The notes beneath the pieces are model-generated. The model saw nothing but the letters and a program-made list of their open reading frames with translations. It did not search any database and was not told the DNA's origin. From Coriobacteriaceae bacterium (GTDB lineage: Bacteria > Actinomycetota > Coriobacteriia > Coriobacteriales > Coriobacteriaceae), in the NCBI GenBank assembly GCA_902399975.1, contig CABOHA010000001.1, positions 769,397-833,396 of the forward strand: DNA of 64,000 bases, read 5' to 3'. A program made the position numbers and the translations under genes. Of the stretch, positions 1 through 7,578 are shown piece by piece. Position 1 is the stretch's first letter; the number at the start of each line of letters is the position of its first letter.

Positions 1-1596
1 AACGAGACCTGCCAGGCGCTGCTCAACTACTACGCCGACCGCCCGGTCGAGGTGTCTGAGCCGCTGTCGGTCATTCCGTTCTCGTCGTCCAAAAAGTGGA
101 GCGGTGCCTCGTTTGCGCAGGGCTCCTATGTGATGGGCGCGGCGCAATTTGTGCTTTCAGAGCGCGCCTTTTCGCAGGTCGAGAACCGCGTGGCCGAACT
201 TGCCGACACCTGCCGCGTGCTTGTGGTGGCCTGCGTGGACGGCTTTACGCCCGATGGCGATATGGTGGGCGAGGCAGAGCCCGTGGGCTTTGTGACCATT
301 CGCGACGAGATCCGCACCTCGGCCGCCGAGACCATCGGGTACTTTAACGAGCAGGGCGTGACCCTCAACGTGATCAGTGGCGACGACCCGCGTACGGTGT
401 CGTCGATTGCGCGCGTGGTGGGCGTGCCGGGGGCGGACGCTTATGTGGACGCCACGACGCTCGATACGCCGGCCAAGCTCGATGCCGCAGTGGACCGCTA
501 CCATGTCTTTGGTCGTGTGACCCCGCAGCAGAAGCGCGAGCTCGTGCAGGCACTCAAGCGCCGCGAGCACACCGTGGCCATGACGGGCGACGGCGTTAAC
601 GATGTGCTAGCGCTCAAGGAGGCTGACTGCTCCGTCGCCATGGCGGCTGGCTCCGACGCCGCGCGTAACGTGGCCGAGATCGTACTCGTCGACAACGACT
701 TTGCCTCGATGCCCGCCGTGGTGGCCGAGGGCCGTCGCTCCATCAACAACCTGCAGCGCTCCGCGGCGCTGTTCCTGACCAAAACGCTGTTCTCGATGGG
801 CTTGGCGGCGCTGTGCATCGCGCTGCCGCCGTACCCCTTCGAGCCCATCCAGATGACGCTCATTAACTTCTTCTGTATTGGCGCGCCGGGCTTTGTGTTG
901 GGCCTGGAGCCCAACAATGCTCGCGTGAAGGGATCGTTCCTGACGAACGTGCTCAAGCGGGCACTGCCGGCGTCGATTGCGGTCATTTTGGCTGCGGCGC
1001 TCGATATCTTTGTGGCGCGGGTGTTTGGCTTTAGCCAGCTCACGCTGTCTACGATGTGCCTGCTTACGTCGTGCGCGGCGAGCGTCAGCCTGATCTGGCG
1101 CATCTCGCAGCCTCTCACGCCCTTACGTGTGGTGCTCTTTGTGTTTGTAGTCGCCGGCATCCTGGTGGGCGTTATCGGATTCCCGGAGCTGCTGTCTATT
1201 GCCAACCTGACAATGGGCCAGATGGTTATCTTGGCTGCCGTCGTGGTCTTTACCTGCTCGGTGTTTTTTAAGCTCGCCACGATGATGGATTCGCTCAAGC
1301 CGCGTCGTCGTCATGCCGCAACTGGTTTTGGCCGTGGTGTTCGCGTCCGCCTGGGTCGCGGTGGTGGCAAGGTGAGCTCGACGGGTTCGACGGCGGAGCG
1401 TTTTGCCAAGCGCGTCGCCGCCGACATGGCGCAGCGCCGCGAAGCTCGCACCGTTCGTGAGGCCGAGGCCCGCGCACTCGAGGGCGTGGCCCAGGCCCAG
1501 CCCAAGAAAAAGAAGCCCACGGGCGCCAAGCGCTCCCGCGTAACCAAGTCCGCCCAAGGCATCAAAGTTTCGATGCCAAGCAAAAAGAAGAAGTAG
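1..1596 (+). CDS. P-type cation-transporting ATPase, 5' end cut by window edge
   Basis: The reading frame is open from the first base, so the gene begins upstream and only its C-terminal part is here. The visible part contains the hinge motif TGDGVND (about 583-603), followed by the usual conserved stretch of P-type ATPase P domains, then several hydrophobic segments (about 760-1270) forming the C-terminal membrane helices. The phosphorylated DKTGT motif must lie before the window. It should pump a cation across the cytoplasmic membrane using ATP; the ion cannot be told from this part. After the last helix comes an unusual tail of roughly 100 residues, rich in Lys and Arg and ending in a run of lysines (about 1290-1593), not typical of the family. 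The family is certain, the substrate unknown. Confidence 0.9.
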   Translation, partial: NETCQALLNYYADRPVEVSEPLSVIPFSSSKKWSGASFAQGSYVMGAAQFVLSERAFSQVENRVAELADTCRVLVVACVDGFTPDGDMVGEAEPVGFVTIRDEIRTSAAETIGYFNEQGVTLNVISGDDPRTVSSIARVVGVPGADAYVDATTLDTPAKLDAAVDRYHVFGRVTPQQKRELVQALKRREHTVAMTGDGVNDVLALKEADCSVAMAAGSDAARNVAEIVLVDNDFASMPAVVAEGRRSINNLQRSAALFLTKTLFSMGLAALCIALPPYPFEPIQMTLINFFCIGAPGFVLGLEPNNARVKGSFLTNVLKRALPASIAVILAAALDIFVARVFGFSQLTLSTMCLLTSCAASVSLIWRISQPLTPLRVVLFVFVVAGILVGVIGFPELLSIANLTMGQMVILAAVVVFTCSVFFKLATMMDSLKPRRRHAATGFGRGVRVRLGRGGGKVSSTGSTAERFAKRVAADMAQRREARTVREAEARALEGVAQAQPKKKKPTGAKRSRVTKSAQGIKVSMPSKKKK

Positions 1597-1699
1597 CTAC
1601 GCGCCCTGGCGATGTTGAATTGGTGCCTTGCTCCTGTGGGGCCGTGGCGATGTTATGCTCTAACCTCGATTGTTTGAATTGCTTCGAAAAGAGGATGCC

Positions 1700-2842
1700 G
1701 TGATCTGCCCGCATTGCCTAAAGACCATCGAGGACGGCGCCTCGTTCTGCCCCTACTGCAACGCCTATGTGGGTCCGGGCGATGGTCCCGAGCACACCGA
1801 GTTCGTGTTCTGCGAGGGCTGCGGTGCCCGTCTTTCTTCGCATGATCGTACGTGCCCCAAATGCGGACGCCCCGCTCCGGGTATCCTCTCCGAGGACGCG
1901 GCAGCATCCGACCTGGCAGCGGGCCGCACGGCGGGCTTTCCGCGCCTAACGCAAGAGCAGATCGATACCGAGGTGCCGCATGCGCCGGCCTCTGCCGCTG
2001 CGGTGCTTTCAGACGCCGCCGACCCCAATGAGACCTGCGTGCTGCCGGCTTTCGATAAGGATTTCGGTATCCCCAAGGTCGATATTCCCATGCCCGTTTC
2101 CCTGCATAACGATGCTCAAAAACCCAAGCGCAAGGTGCACCCCGACGAGGACGCCTATCACAAGCACAAGCGTCATATTCCCAAGCCGTTCATTATCATC
2201 GCGGTCCTTGCCGTCGTGTGCGGCGGTGCCTATTGGTTCGTGACGACCGATCCCATGGGTGTTATGCCCGGCTTCTACGACCAGTTTGGCCAAGCTGCAC
2301 AAACCACCTTCCCCACGCGCCAAAAGGGCGAGGCGACTGAGGACGATACCAAGCAGGACGATTCTGCCGAGGTGGTCCAAGAAGAAACCGTGCTCACCGA
2401 TGATCAGCTCTATACCAGGCTCGACGGTCTGTACCAGACCATCGTGTCCTATGCTGACGAGGACCAGATCGGCGAGGTCATCGATTCCTTTAACAACGGC
2501 TATCTCCGAACGCCGCTGTCCACCCGTCAGGAGCTGTCGCAGAGTGCTTACGCCCTGCGCGACCAGATTAAAAAGACGCAAGATGAGCTCAACAACCTGA
2601 AAGTACAGGACGATACGGTCTATGCGGACGACATCGCCCACTTAAAGCAGCTTGCCGAGTGGATGTATGAGCGCGTTGACGTGATCTGCCAGAGCTGGGA
2701 TATCTCGCTGGCCATTCCCGATGGCGAGTCGATGAGCTCCCACCAAAGCGAGATCCTGGCGCCCATCGCGCAGGGCGGCAACAGCGCGCTGAATCAGTAC
2801 GACGCCAACGTGGGCTCCTGGAAGCCGCAGCAGCATTCCTAA
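1700..2842 (+). CDS. Zinc-ribbon, single-pass membrane protein of unknown function
   Basis: A 380-residue protein. The N-terminus has two zinc ribbons: CPHC with CPYC in the first 25 residues, then CEGC with CPKC. A linker of about 90 residues leads to a His/Lys-rich juxtamembrane patch (HKHKRH), one hydrophobic helix (about residues 163-182), and a C-terminal region of about 195 residues that should lie outside the cell and is predicted mostly helical, rich in Asp, Glu and Gln. The GTG at 1700 is preferred because AAGAGG lies five bases upstream; a TTG at 1670 would add ten residues before the first zinc ligand. I do not recognise a specific family beyond zinc-ribbon domain proteins. The N-in, C-out layout resembles that of the TPR protein two genes downstream. 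Confidence 0.8.
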   Translation: MICPHCLKTIEDGASFCPYCNAYVGPGDGPEHTEFVFCEGCGARLSSHDRTCPKCGRPAPGILSEDAAASDLAAGRTAGFPRLTQEQIDTEVPHAPASAAAVLSDAADPNETCVLPAFDKDFGIPKVDIPMPVSLHNDAQKPKRKVHPDEDAYHKHKRHIPKPFIIIAVLAVVCGGAYWFVTTDPMGVMPGFYDQFGQAAQTTFPTRQKGEATEDDTKQDDSAEVVQEETVLTDDQLYTRLDGLYQTIVSYADEDQIGEVIDSFNNGYLRTPLSTRQELSQSAYALRDQIKKTQDELNNLKVQDDTVYADDIAHLKQLAEWMYERVDVICQSWDISLAIPDGESMSSHQSEILAPIAQGGNSALNQYDANVGSWKPQQHS

Positions 2843-2880
2843 AATTAGTTCGCCATAGTCGGCATAACCTACGTGCGCAA

Positions 2881-2910
2881 TTGATGTAAGCCCATGCTTA
2901 TTGCTACAAT
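2881..2910 (+). promoter_or_regulatory. Probable promoter of the cyclophilin gene
   Basis: TTGATG (2881-2886), an 18-base spacer and TACAAT (2905-2910), with TGC directly before the -10 giving an extended -10 element. It lies about 40 bases upstream of the cyclophilin start. Confidence 0.55.
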
Positions 2911-2949
2911 TCGTACAAATATGCTTTAAACGCACGAGGAGGGAACCAC

Positions 2950-3492
2950 ATGTTTGGTTTTAAGAAAGAGCTCTACACGCCCGAGTATCAGCTTGTCGGC
3001 GACGAGTGCGCCGTAATCGAGACGTCGAAGGGTACCATCAAGGTCAAGTTTACCGGCGAGGGCGCTCCCATTCATGTCGCGAACTTCTGCGAGCTTTCCA
3101 CGATGGGTTTCTATGATGGCCTTAAGTTCCATCGCTATGTGCCCGGTTTTGTCATCCAGGGCGGCGACCCCAATACCCGCGACATGTCCGGCGCCGACGT
3201 CGCTGCCGGTCTTGAGGGCCCCGACGGCATGCCCGGTACCGGTGGCCCCGGCTACTGCATCAAGGGCGAGTTTGCCACTAATCCGCGCAACAGCCATGTC
3301 GATGGCGCCCTTGCCATGGCACGCTCCATGGACCCCGATTCCGCGGGTTCGCAGTTCTACTTCTGCTTGGGCGCCCAGCATAACCTCGATTCCGGTTACA
3401 CCGTCTTTGGTACCACGGTTGAGGGTCTCGATGTGATTTCGCAGCTGCGTGCCGGCGACGAGATCGTCCATGTCGAGATCGTTCACGAGTAA
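2950..3492 (+). CDS. Cyclophilin-type peptidyl-prolyl cis-trans isomerase
   Basis: A 180-residue cyclophilin, the usual size for a bacterial cytoplasmic form. It catalyses cis-trans isomerisation of bonds before proline and assists folding. The motif FHRYVPGFVIQGGDP carries the catalytic Arg and the core of the active site, and SAGSQFYFC is the second conserved block. There is no signal peptide or lipobox, so it should be cytoplasmic. A strong GAGGAGGG ribosome site lies just before the ATG. It is separated by only 11 bases from the TPR membrane protein downstream, suggesting co-transcription. Confidence 0.93.
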   Translation: MFGFKKELYTPEYQLVGDECAVIETSKGTIKVKFTGEGAPIHVANFCELSTMGFYDGLKFHRYVPGFVIQGGDPNTRDMSGADVAAGLEGPDGMPGTGGPGYCIKGEFATNPRNSHVDGALAMARSMDPDSAGSQFYFCLGAQHNLDSGYTVFGTTVEGLDVISQLRAGDEIVHVEIVHE

Positions 3493-3503
3493 AGGGGACT
3501 TCC

Positions 3504-4808
3504 TTGAATAGCCAGCTGATCCAACAGGGCCGCGCCGCTTACCGCGCGGGTGATTTTTCCGCTGCAGCCCAGATGCTTGGGGCGGCAAAGACTCCCGATG
3601 AGATTATGGGCGAGGCCGATCACCTTCGTGGCAACGCCTTGATGCACCTGGGCATGTATGCCGAGGCCGCCGAGGCCTATGCCGCCGCCCTCAACGACGG
3701 CACCTACGGCAAGCGCGGCGCGCTGCTCACCAACCGCGGCAAGGCGCTCGCCGCCGTGGGCGACTACACGACGGCCGCCCAGGCGTTCTCTGCTGCTACG
3801 CAGGATGCTTCCTATGCCACGCCGTTTAAGGCCTATCTGGGCCTGGGTAACGCGCTGTTCCAGTCGGGCGACTATGCCAACGCGGGTACTGCCTTCCGTC
3901 AGGCCGCCATCGACGGCGCCAATCCGGCTCCTGCCGCCGCACTCGGCGAGCTCGGTCGTTGCTTCATTAAGCTCGGCCGTCCGGCGGATGCCGTGGAGAC
4001 CTACCGCACGGCTATCGACTTTGCCGGCCCCCGCGACGACACGCGTGCGCTCAACGCCGGCATGGGTCAGGCGCTTTCTGCCGCCGGCCGTCCCTCCGAC
4101 GCACTCGACGCCTTTAACGCCGCTACTGCCGATGGCATCTACCAGCTCACCTCCGAGCAGGCCGACGAGCTTGCCCGCGTGCACGATTCGCTTGCCGCGC
4201 TGTCTGCCCAAACGGCTATGGCCACGGCTCCGGCGCCCGCGATGGACGCTCCTGCCGTCGATCCGCTCGATCCTACGGGCGCGACCGGTCAGTTTATGCC
4301 TGATCCCTCGGACACCGGCTTCTTTACGCTGTCCGAGTCTGAGATGGTCCAGCAGGACCGTCAGGACCGCAAGCAGGCCAAGGTTCGTCGTCGCCATCGC
4401 CACACGGGTCTCAAAGTCTTCATCGTGCTGCTTCTGCTCATTTTGATCGCCGCGGGCGGTCTGGGCTTTGCCTATACGCGCGGCTTTGGCTTCCCCTCGC
4501 AGGAGTCGGTTATCACCGATCTGTTCCAGGCTGCTGGCGACGGTGACACCGCAAAGGCCGAGTCTTGTCTGGCCTCGAGCCTGTCCGAGGACGCTAAGTC
4601 GATGATCATCTCCTCGATTCCGCAGGGTGCCACCGTGTCCGTCGAGGGCATGGATCAGTCCATGACCGAGACGACCGCCAAGGTGAAGGCATCGCTGTCC
4701 AAGGGCGGCGAGCAGGAGTACACCGTCAAATTCGTGCGCTCCGACAACCATATCGGCTGGGCCGTTTCCTCGCTCGATATGGATTTCTCGGCTGCTGACA
4801 ACCAGTAG
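3504..4808 (+). CDS. TPR-repeat membrane protein of unknown function
   Basis: A 434-residue protein with a TTG start preceded by AAAGGGGA. Residues 1 to about 240 are alanine-rich tandem TPR-like helical repeats, a protein-protein interaction scaffold. A linker rich in Pro, Ala and Met follows, then a strongly basic patch (KVRRRHRH) and one transmembrane helix (about residues 303-322). The last 110 residues should be extracytoplasmic and look like a small alpha+beta domain of the NTF2/DUF4878 type; that assignment is a guess from pattern. The TPR part would face the cytoplasm. Position between a cyclophilin and the mre operon suggests an envelope-related role, but no function can be assigned. 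Confidence 0.85.
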   Translation: MNSQLIQQGRAAYRAGDFSAAAQMLGAAKTPDEIMGEADHLRGNALMHLGMYAEAAEAYAAALNDGTYGKRGALLTNRGKALAAVGDYTTAAQAFSAATQDASYATPFKAYLGLGNALFQSGDYANAGTAFRQAAIDGANPAPAAALGELGRCFIKLGRPADAVETYRTAIDFAGPRDDTRALNAGMGQALSAAGRPSDALDAFNAATADGIYQLTSEQADELARVHDSLAALSAQTAMATAPAPAMDAPAVDPLDPTGATGQFMPDPSDTGFFTLSESEMVQQDRQDRKQAKVRRRHRHTGLKVFIVLLLLILIAAGGLGFAYTRGFGFPSQESVITDLFQAAGDGDTAKAESCLASSLSEDAKSMIISSIPQGATVSVEGMDQSMTETTAKVKASLSKGGEQEYTVKFVRSDNHIGWAVSSLDMDFSAADNQ

Positions 4809-4830
4809 TGACCTTATGGGATTTAGCTTT

Positions 4831-4863
4831 GCCCGGCGCTTCACCGCAAGTGAGGTGCCGGGC
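4831..4863 (+). terminator. Hairpin between the TPR gene and mreB
   Basis: GCCCGGCGCTTCAC pairs with GTGAGGTGCCGGGC around a CGCAA loop, a 14-bp stem with two G-U pairs. The 3' side lacks a T run, so it may be a weak terminator or a processing or leader structure. A possible -10 for mreB, TAGTAT preceded by CGC, lies right after it at 4870-4875. Confidence 0.45.
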
Positions 4864-4923
4864 TTGCGCTAGTATGATGAGCTAGTAGTTTTCCAGCAAT
4901 CATCCAACACATCAGGAGTTGCG

Positions 4924-5967
4924 TTGTTTTCTTTGATGGATATGTTCTTCGGTAGCTATGCGGGCGATCTTGCCATCGACCTTGGCACCGCCAATACGCT
5001 TGTCTCCGTGCGCGGCAAGGGCATCGTCATTCGCGAGCCCTCTGTTGTTGCCATCGACAAGAACGACGAGCGCATCCTGGCGGTCGGTATCGAGGCAAAG
5101 CGCATGCTCGGCCGTACGCCCGGCAACATCGTGGCCGTTCGTCCCCTGAAGGACGGCGTCATCGCCGACTTCGATGTTACCGAGGCCATGCTTCGCTATT
5201 TTATCGACAAGGCGTCCGAGAAGCGCTATCCGTGGACCCCGCGTCCACGTGTTGTCGTCTGCGTTCCCTCCGGCGTCACATCGGTCGAGAAGCGTGCTGT
5301 CTTTGAGGCCACGATCCAGGCTGGCGCTCGCCAGGCCTACCTGATCGAAGAGCCTATGGCTGCCGCTATCGGCGCCGACCTGCCTGTCGAGGAACCCACC
5401 GGCTCCATGGTCATCGACATCGGCGGAGGTACCACCGAGGTTGCCGTTATCGCCATGGGCGGCATCGTCGTTTCGCAGTCCATCCGTATTGCCGGTGACG
5501 AGTTCGACCAGGCCATCCTCACGCACGTTCGCGATGCCTACAACCTGGCCATCGGCGAGCGTACGGCAGAGGACATCAAGATCAAGGTCGGCTCCGCCGT
5601 GCCACTCAAGGACGAGCTCGATGTCGAGGTCAACGGCCGCGACGTGATCACCGGTCTGCCCAAGACCGTGCGCATCGAGAGCGAGGAGATTCGTCGCGCA
5701 CTCAACAAGCCGCTCGACGAGATGGCCAAGGCCGTCAAGGACGCACTCGACGCTACGCCTCCCGATCTTGCCTCGGACCTTATGTACTACGGCATTTTGC
5801 TGACCGGTGGCGGCGCGCTGCTGCGCGGTCTCGACGTGCGCCTACGCGATGAGACCGGCGTTTCGGTCAACGTTAGCCCCACGGCGCTCGATAACGTCGT
5901 TAACGGCTGTGCCCGTGTGCTCGAGGCCAATGCGTTTGATGGCGGCTTCGTCCAGACCAATGCTTAA
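4924..5967 (+). CDS. mreB: Rod shape-determining protein MreB
   Basis: A 347-residue bacterial actin homologue that polymerises on the inner membrane face and orients the elongation machinery. Actin-fold ATP-binding blocks are clear: DLGTANT near residue 19 (phosphate 1), DIGGGTTEVAV near 166 (phosphate 2) and LTGGGALLRG near 293 (adenosine). Length is normal for MreB. The TTG start at 4924 follows AGGAG. It is the first gene of a tight operon (mreB, mreC, mreD, PBP2, rodA and beyond). The short amphipathic N-terminus (MFSLMDMFFGSY) could help membrane binding. Confidence 0.97.
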   Translation: MFSLMDMFFGSYAGDLAIDLGTANTLVSVRGKGIVIREPSVVAIDKNDERILAVGIEAKRMLGRTPGNIVAVRPLKDGVIADFDVTEAMLRYFIDKASEKRYPWTPRPRVVVCVPSGVTSVEKRAVFEATIQAGARQAYLIEEPMAAAIGADLPVEEPTGSMVIDIGGGTTEVAVIAMGGIVVSQSIRIAGDEFDQAILTHVRDAYNLAIGERTAEDIKIKVGSAVPLKDELDVEVNGRDVITGLPKTVRIESEEIRRALNKPLDEMAKAVKDALDATPPDLASDLMYYGILLTGGGALLRGLDVRLRDETGVSVNVSPTALDNVVNGCARVLEANAFDGGFVQTNA

Positions 5968-5988
5968 TTTCCAAAAGGTGGATTCCAT

Positions 5989-6987
5989 TTGGCACGATCT
6001 TCGGGTTTCTCCACAAATCTGAATACCAAGCGACAATCAACGGGTATGCGCCCGTTGATTGTTTTCAGCCTGATTTCGGTGTTGCTGCTCACGTTTTACA
6101 TCCGTGAGGGCGAGGCGGGGCCGATTCATGCCGTGCGCTCGGGTGTGACGACGATTACCTCGCCGATACGCTTTGTGGGCTCGGCTGTGGCGGCTCCCTT
6201 CAATGCGATTGGCAACGTGTTCTCTAACCTTACGGCGTCGCAGGACACGCTCGACGAGCTTAAGAAGCAAAATGAGGAGCTGACCTCTAAGGTCGCCGAG
6301 CTCTCCGAGGCCCAAAAGACTGCTGAGCGTCTGGAGGGGCTGGTCGGCCTGCAGTCTACCTACAACCTCAAATCGACCGCAGCTCGTATCGTTGGTGCTT
6401 CGGGCGATGCCTGGACTTCGACCGTAACCATCGACAAGGGTTCTGCCGACGGGCTTTCCATCAACATGCCTGTGACGAGTTCGGCCGGTGTTATCGGACA
6501 GATCATCGAAGTTTCGGCCAAGACATCGACCGTGCGCCTGATTGGCGACGAGAACTCGGGCGTGTCCGCCATGGTGCAGGACACGCGCGCCCAGGGCATG
6601 CTGCAGGGTCAGGCTGACGGCACGCTGCGTCTTGAGTACGTGAGCGTCGACTCCGATGTTAAGGTTGGCGACATCATCGTTACTTCTGGCATCGGTGGCG
6701 TTTTCCCCAAGGGCCTTCCGCTCGGCACCGTCTCGTCGGTTGAGAAATCTGCAAACGACGTGTACTACACCATTGTGGTGCGCGCTCAGACAACGGCCGA
6801 GAACAACGAGGAAGTGCTGGTCATTACCTCGCTGACTGACGAACAGTCGGCCTCGGATGAGGATGTGAGCACGGCCAACAGCACGCCGCAGGGAACGTCG
6901 CGCGATGCTGCGACCAAGACGAAGGACGAGAGCTCGGATGACAGTTCCGACACGTCCGAGACGACCGATTCCGGCTCGAGCGAATAG
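5989..6987 (+). CDS. mreC: Rod shape-determining protein MreC
   Basis: A 332-residue MreC. There is one N-terminal transmembrane helix (about residues 20-38), a coiled coil (about 80-110, rich in Leu, Glu and Lys) and a beta-rich periplasmic-type core with the typical GVIGQI and VTSGIGGVFPKGLPLG blocks. MreC links MreB to the PBP2-RodA synthase outside the membrane. The last 55 residues are an unstructured Ser/Thr/Asp/Glu tail longer than in many MreCs. The TTG start lies 21 bases after mreB with AAAGGTGG upstream. Confidence 0.95.
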   Translation: MARSSGFSTNLNTKRQSTGMRPLIVFSLISVLLLTFYIREGEAGPIHAVRSGVTTITSPIRFVGSAVAAPFNAIGNVFSNLTASQDTLDELKKQNEELTSKVAELSEAQKTAERLEGLVGLQSTYNLKSTAARIVGASGDAWTSTVTIDKGSADGLSINMPVTSSAGVIGQIIEVSAKTSTVRLIGDENSGVSAMVQDTRAQGMLQGQADGTLRLEYVSVDSDVKVGDIIVTSGIGGVFPKGLPLGTVSSVEKSANDVYYTIVVRAQTTAENNEEVLVITSLTDEQSASDEDVSTANSTPQGTSRDAATKTKDESSDDSSDTSETTDSGSSE

Positions 6988-6992
6988 GGGGC

Positions 6993-7565
6993 ATGTCCAT
7001 GGATTTACACGAGCAGGGGATGAGCTCCCGCACGTTTGTAATCGCCGCCATCGTGTGCGTGCTGCTGCAGGCAGGCCTCGCACCGCAGATCTCCATTGCG
7101 GGCGGTCGCGTCAACTTTATGATTATTCTTGTGTGCCTGAGTGTGTTCTCGGGCGACCCGACCCGTGCCGTCGCGTGCGGTTTTTGCAGCGGCTTGTTCT
7201 ATGACCTGTCCGCTGCCGTGCCGGTGGGCGTTATGTCGCTCCTGCTGACCGTGGGTTCTTTTGCCCTGGTGCACAGCGCCGCTGGTCAGACGGGCGGTAC
7301 CCCGAGTGCGCGCGGCATCACGGTGGGCACCTTCGCGCTCGTCATTAATGTGATTTACAGCATCATCTTGCTGTTTATGGGTTTGGAGACGAGCTTTGTC
7401 GTGGCGATCTTCGGCCATGCGCTGCCGTCTTCGATCCTGACGGGTCTGGTTGCCATTCCATTTTTGATGTCCGGCGTCGTGCCGCAGTCCGGCTATGGAT
7501 TCTCCGCGCGTGGCGGACGCCAGACGGGTATGCGCTTTAAGCCCAAGACCCGCAAGCTCAAATAG
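6993..7565 (+). CDS. mreD: Rod shape-determining membrane protein MreD
   Basis: A 190-residue very hydrophobic protein with about five transmembrane segments, starting five bases after mreC with GGGG before the ATG. MreD is the integral-membrane partner of MreC. Sequence conservation in the family is poor, so the assignment rests on size, hydrophobic profile and its fixed position between mreC and the PBP2 gene. The tail is basic. Confidence 0.9.
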   Translation: MSMDLHEQGMSSRTFVIAAIVCVLLQAGLAPQISIAGGRVNFMIILVCLSVFSGDPTRAVACGFCSGLFYDLSAAVPVGVMSLLLTVGSFALVHSAAGQTGGTPSARGITVGTFALVINVIYSIILLFMGLETSFVVAIFGHALPSSILTGLVAIPFLMSGVVPQSGYGFSARGGRQTGMRFKPKTRKLK

Positions 7566-7578
7566 GGGAGGCCCGTAG

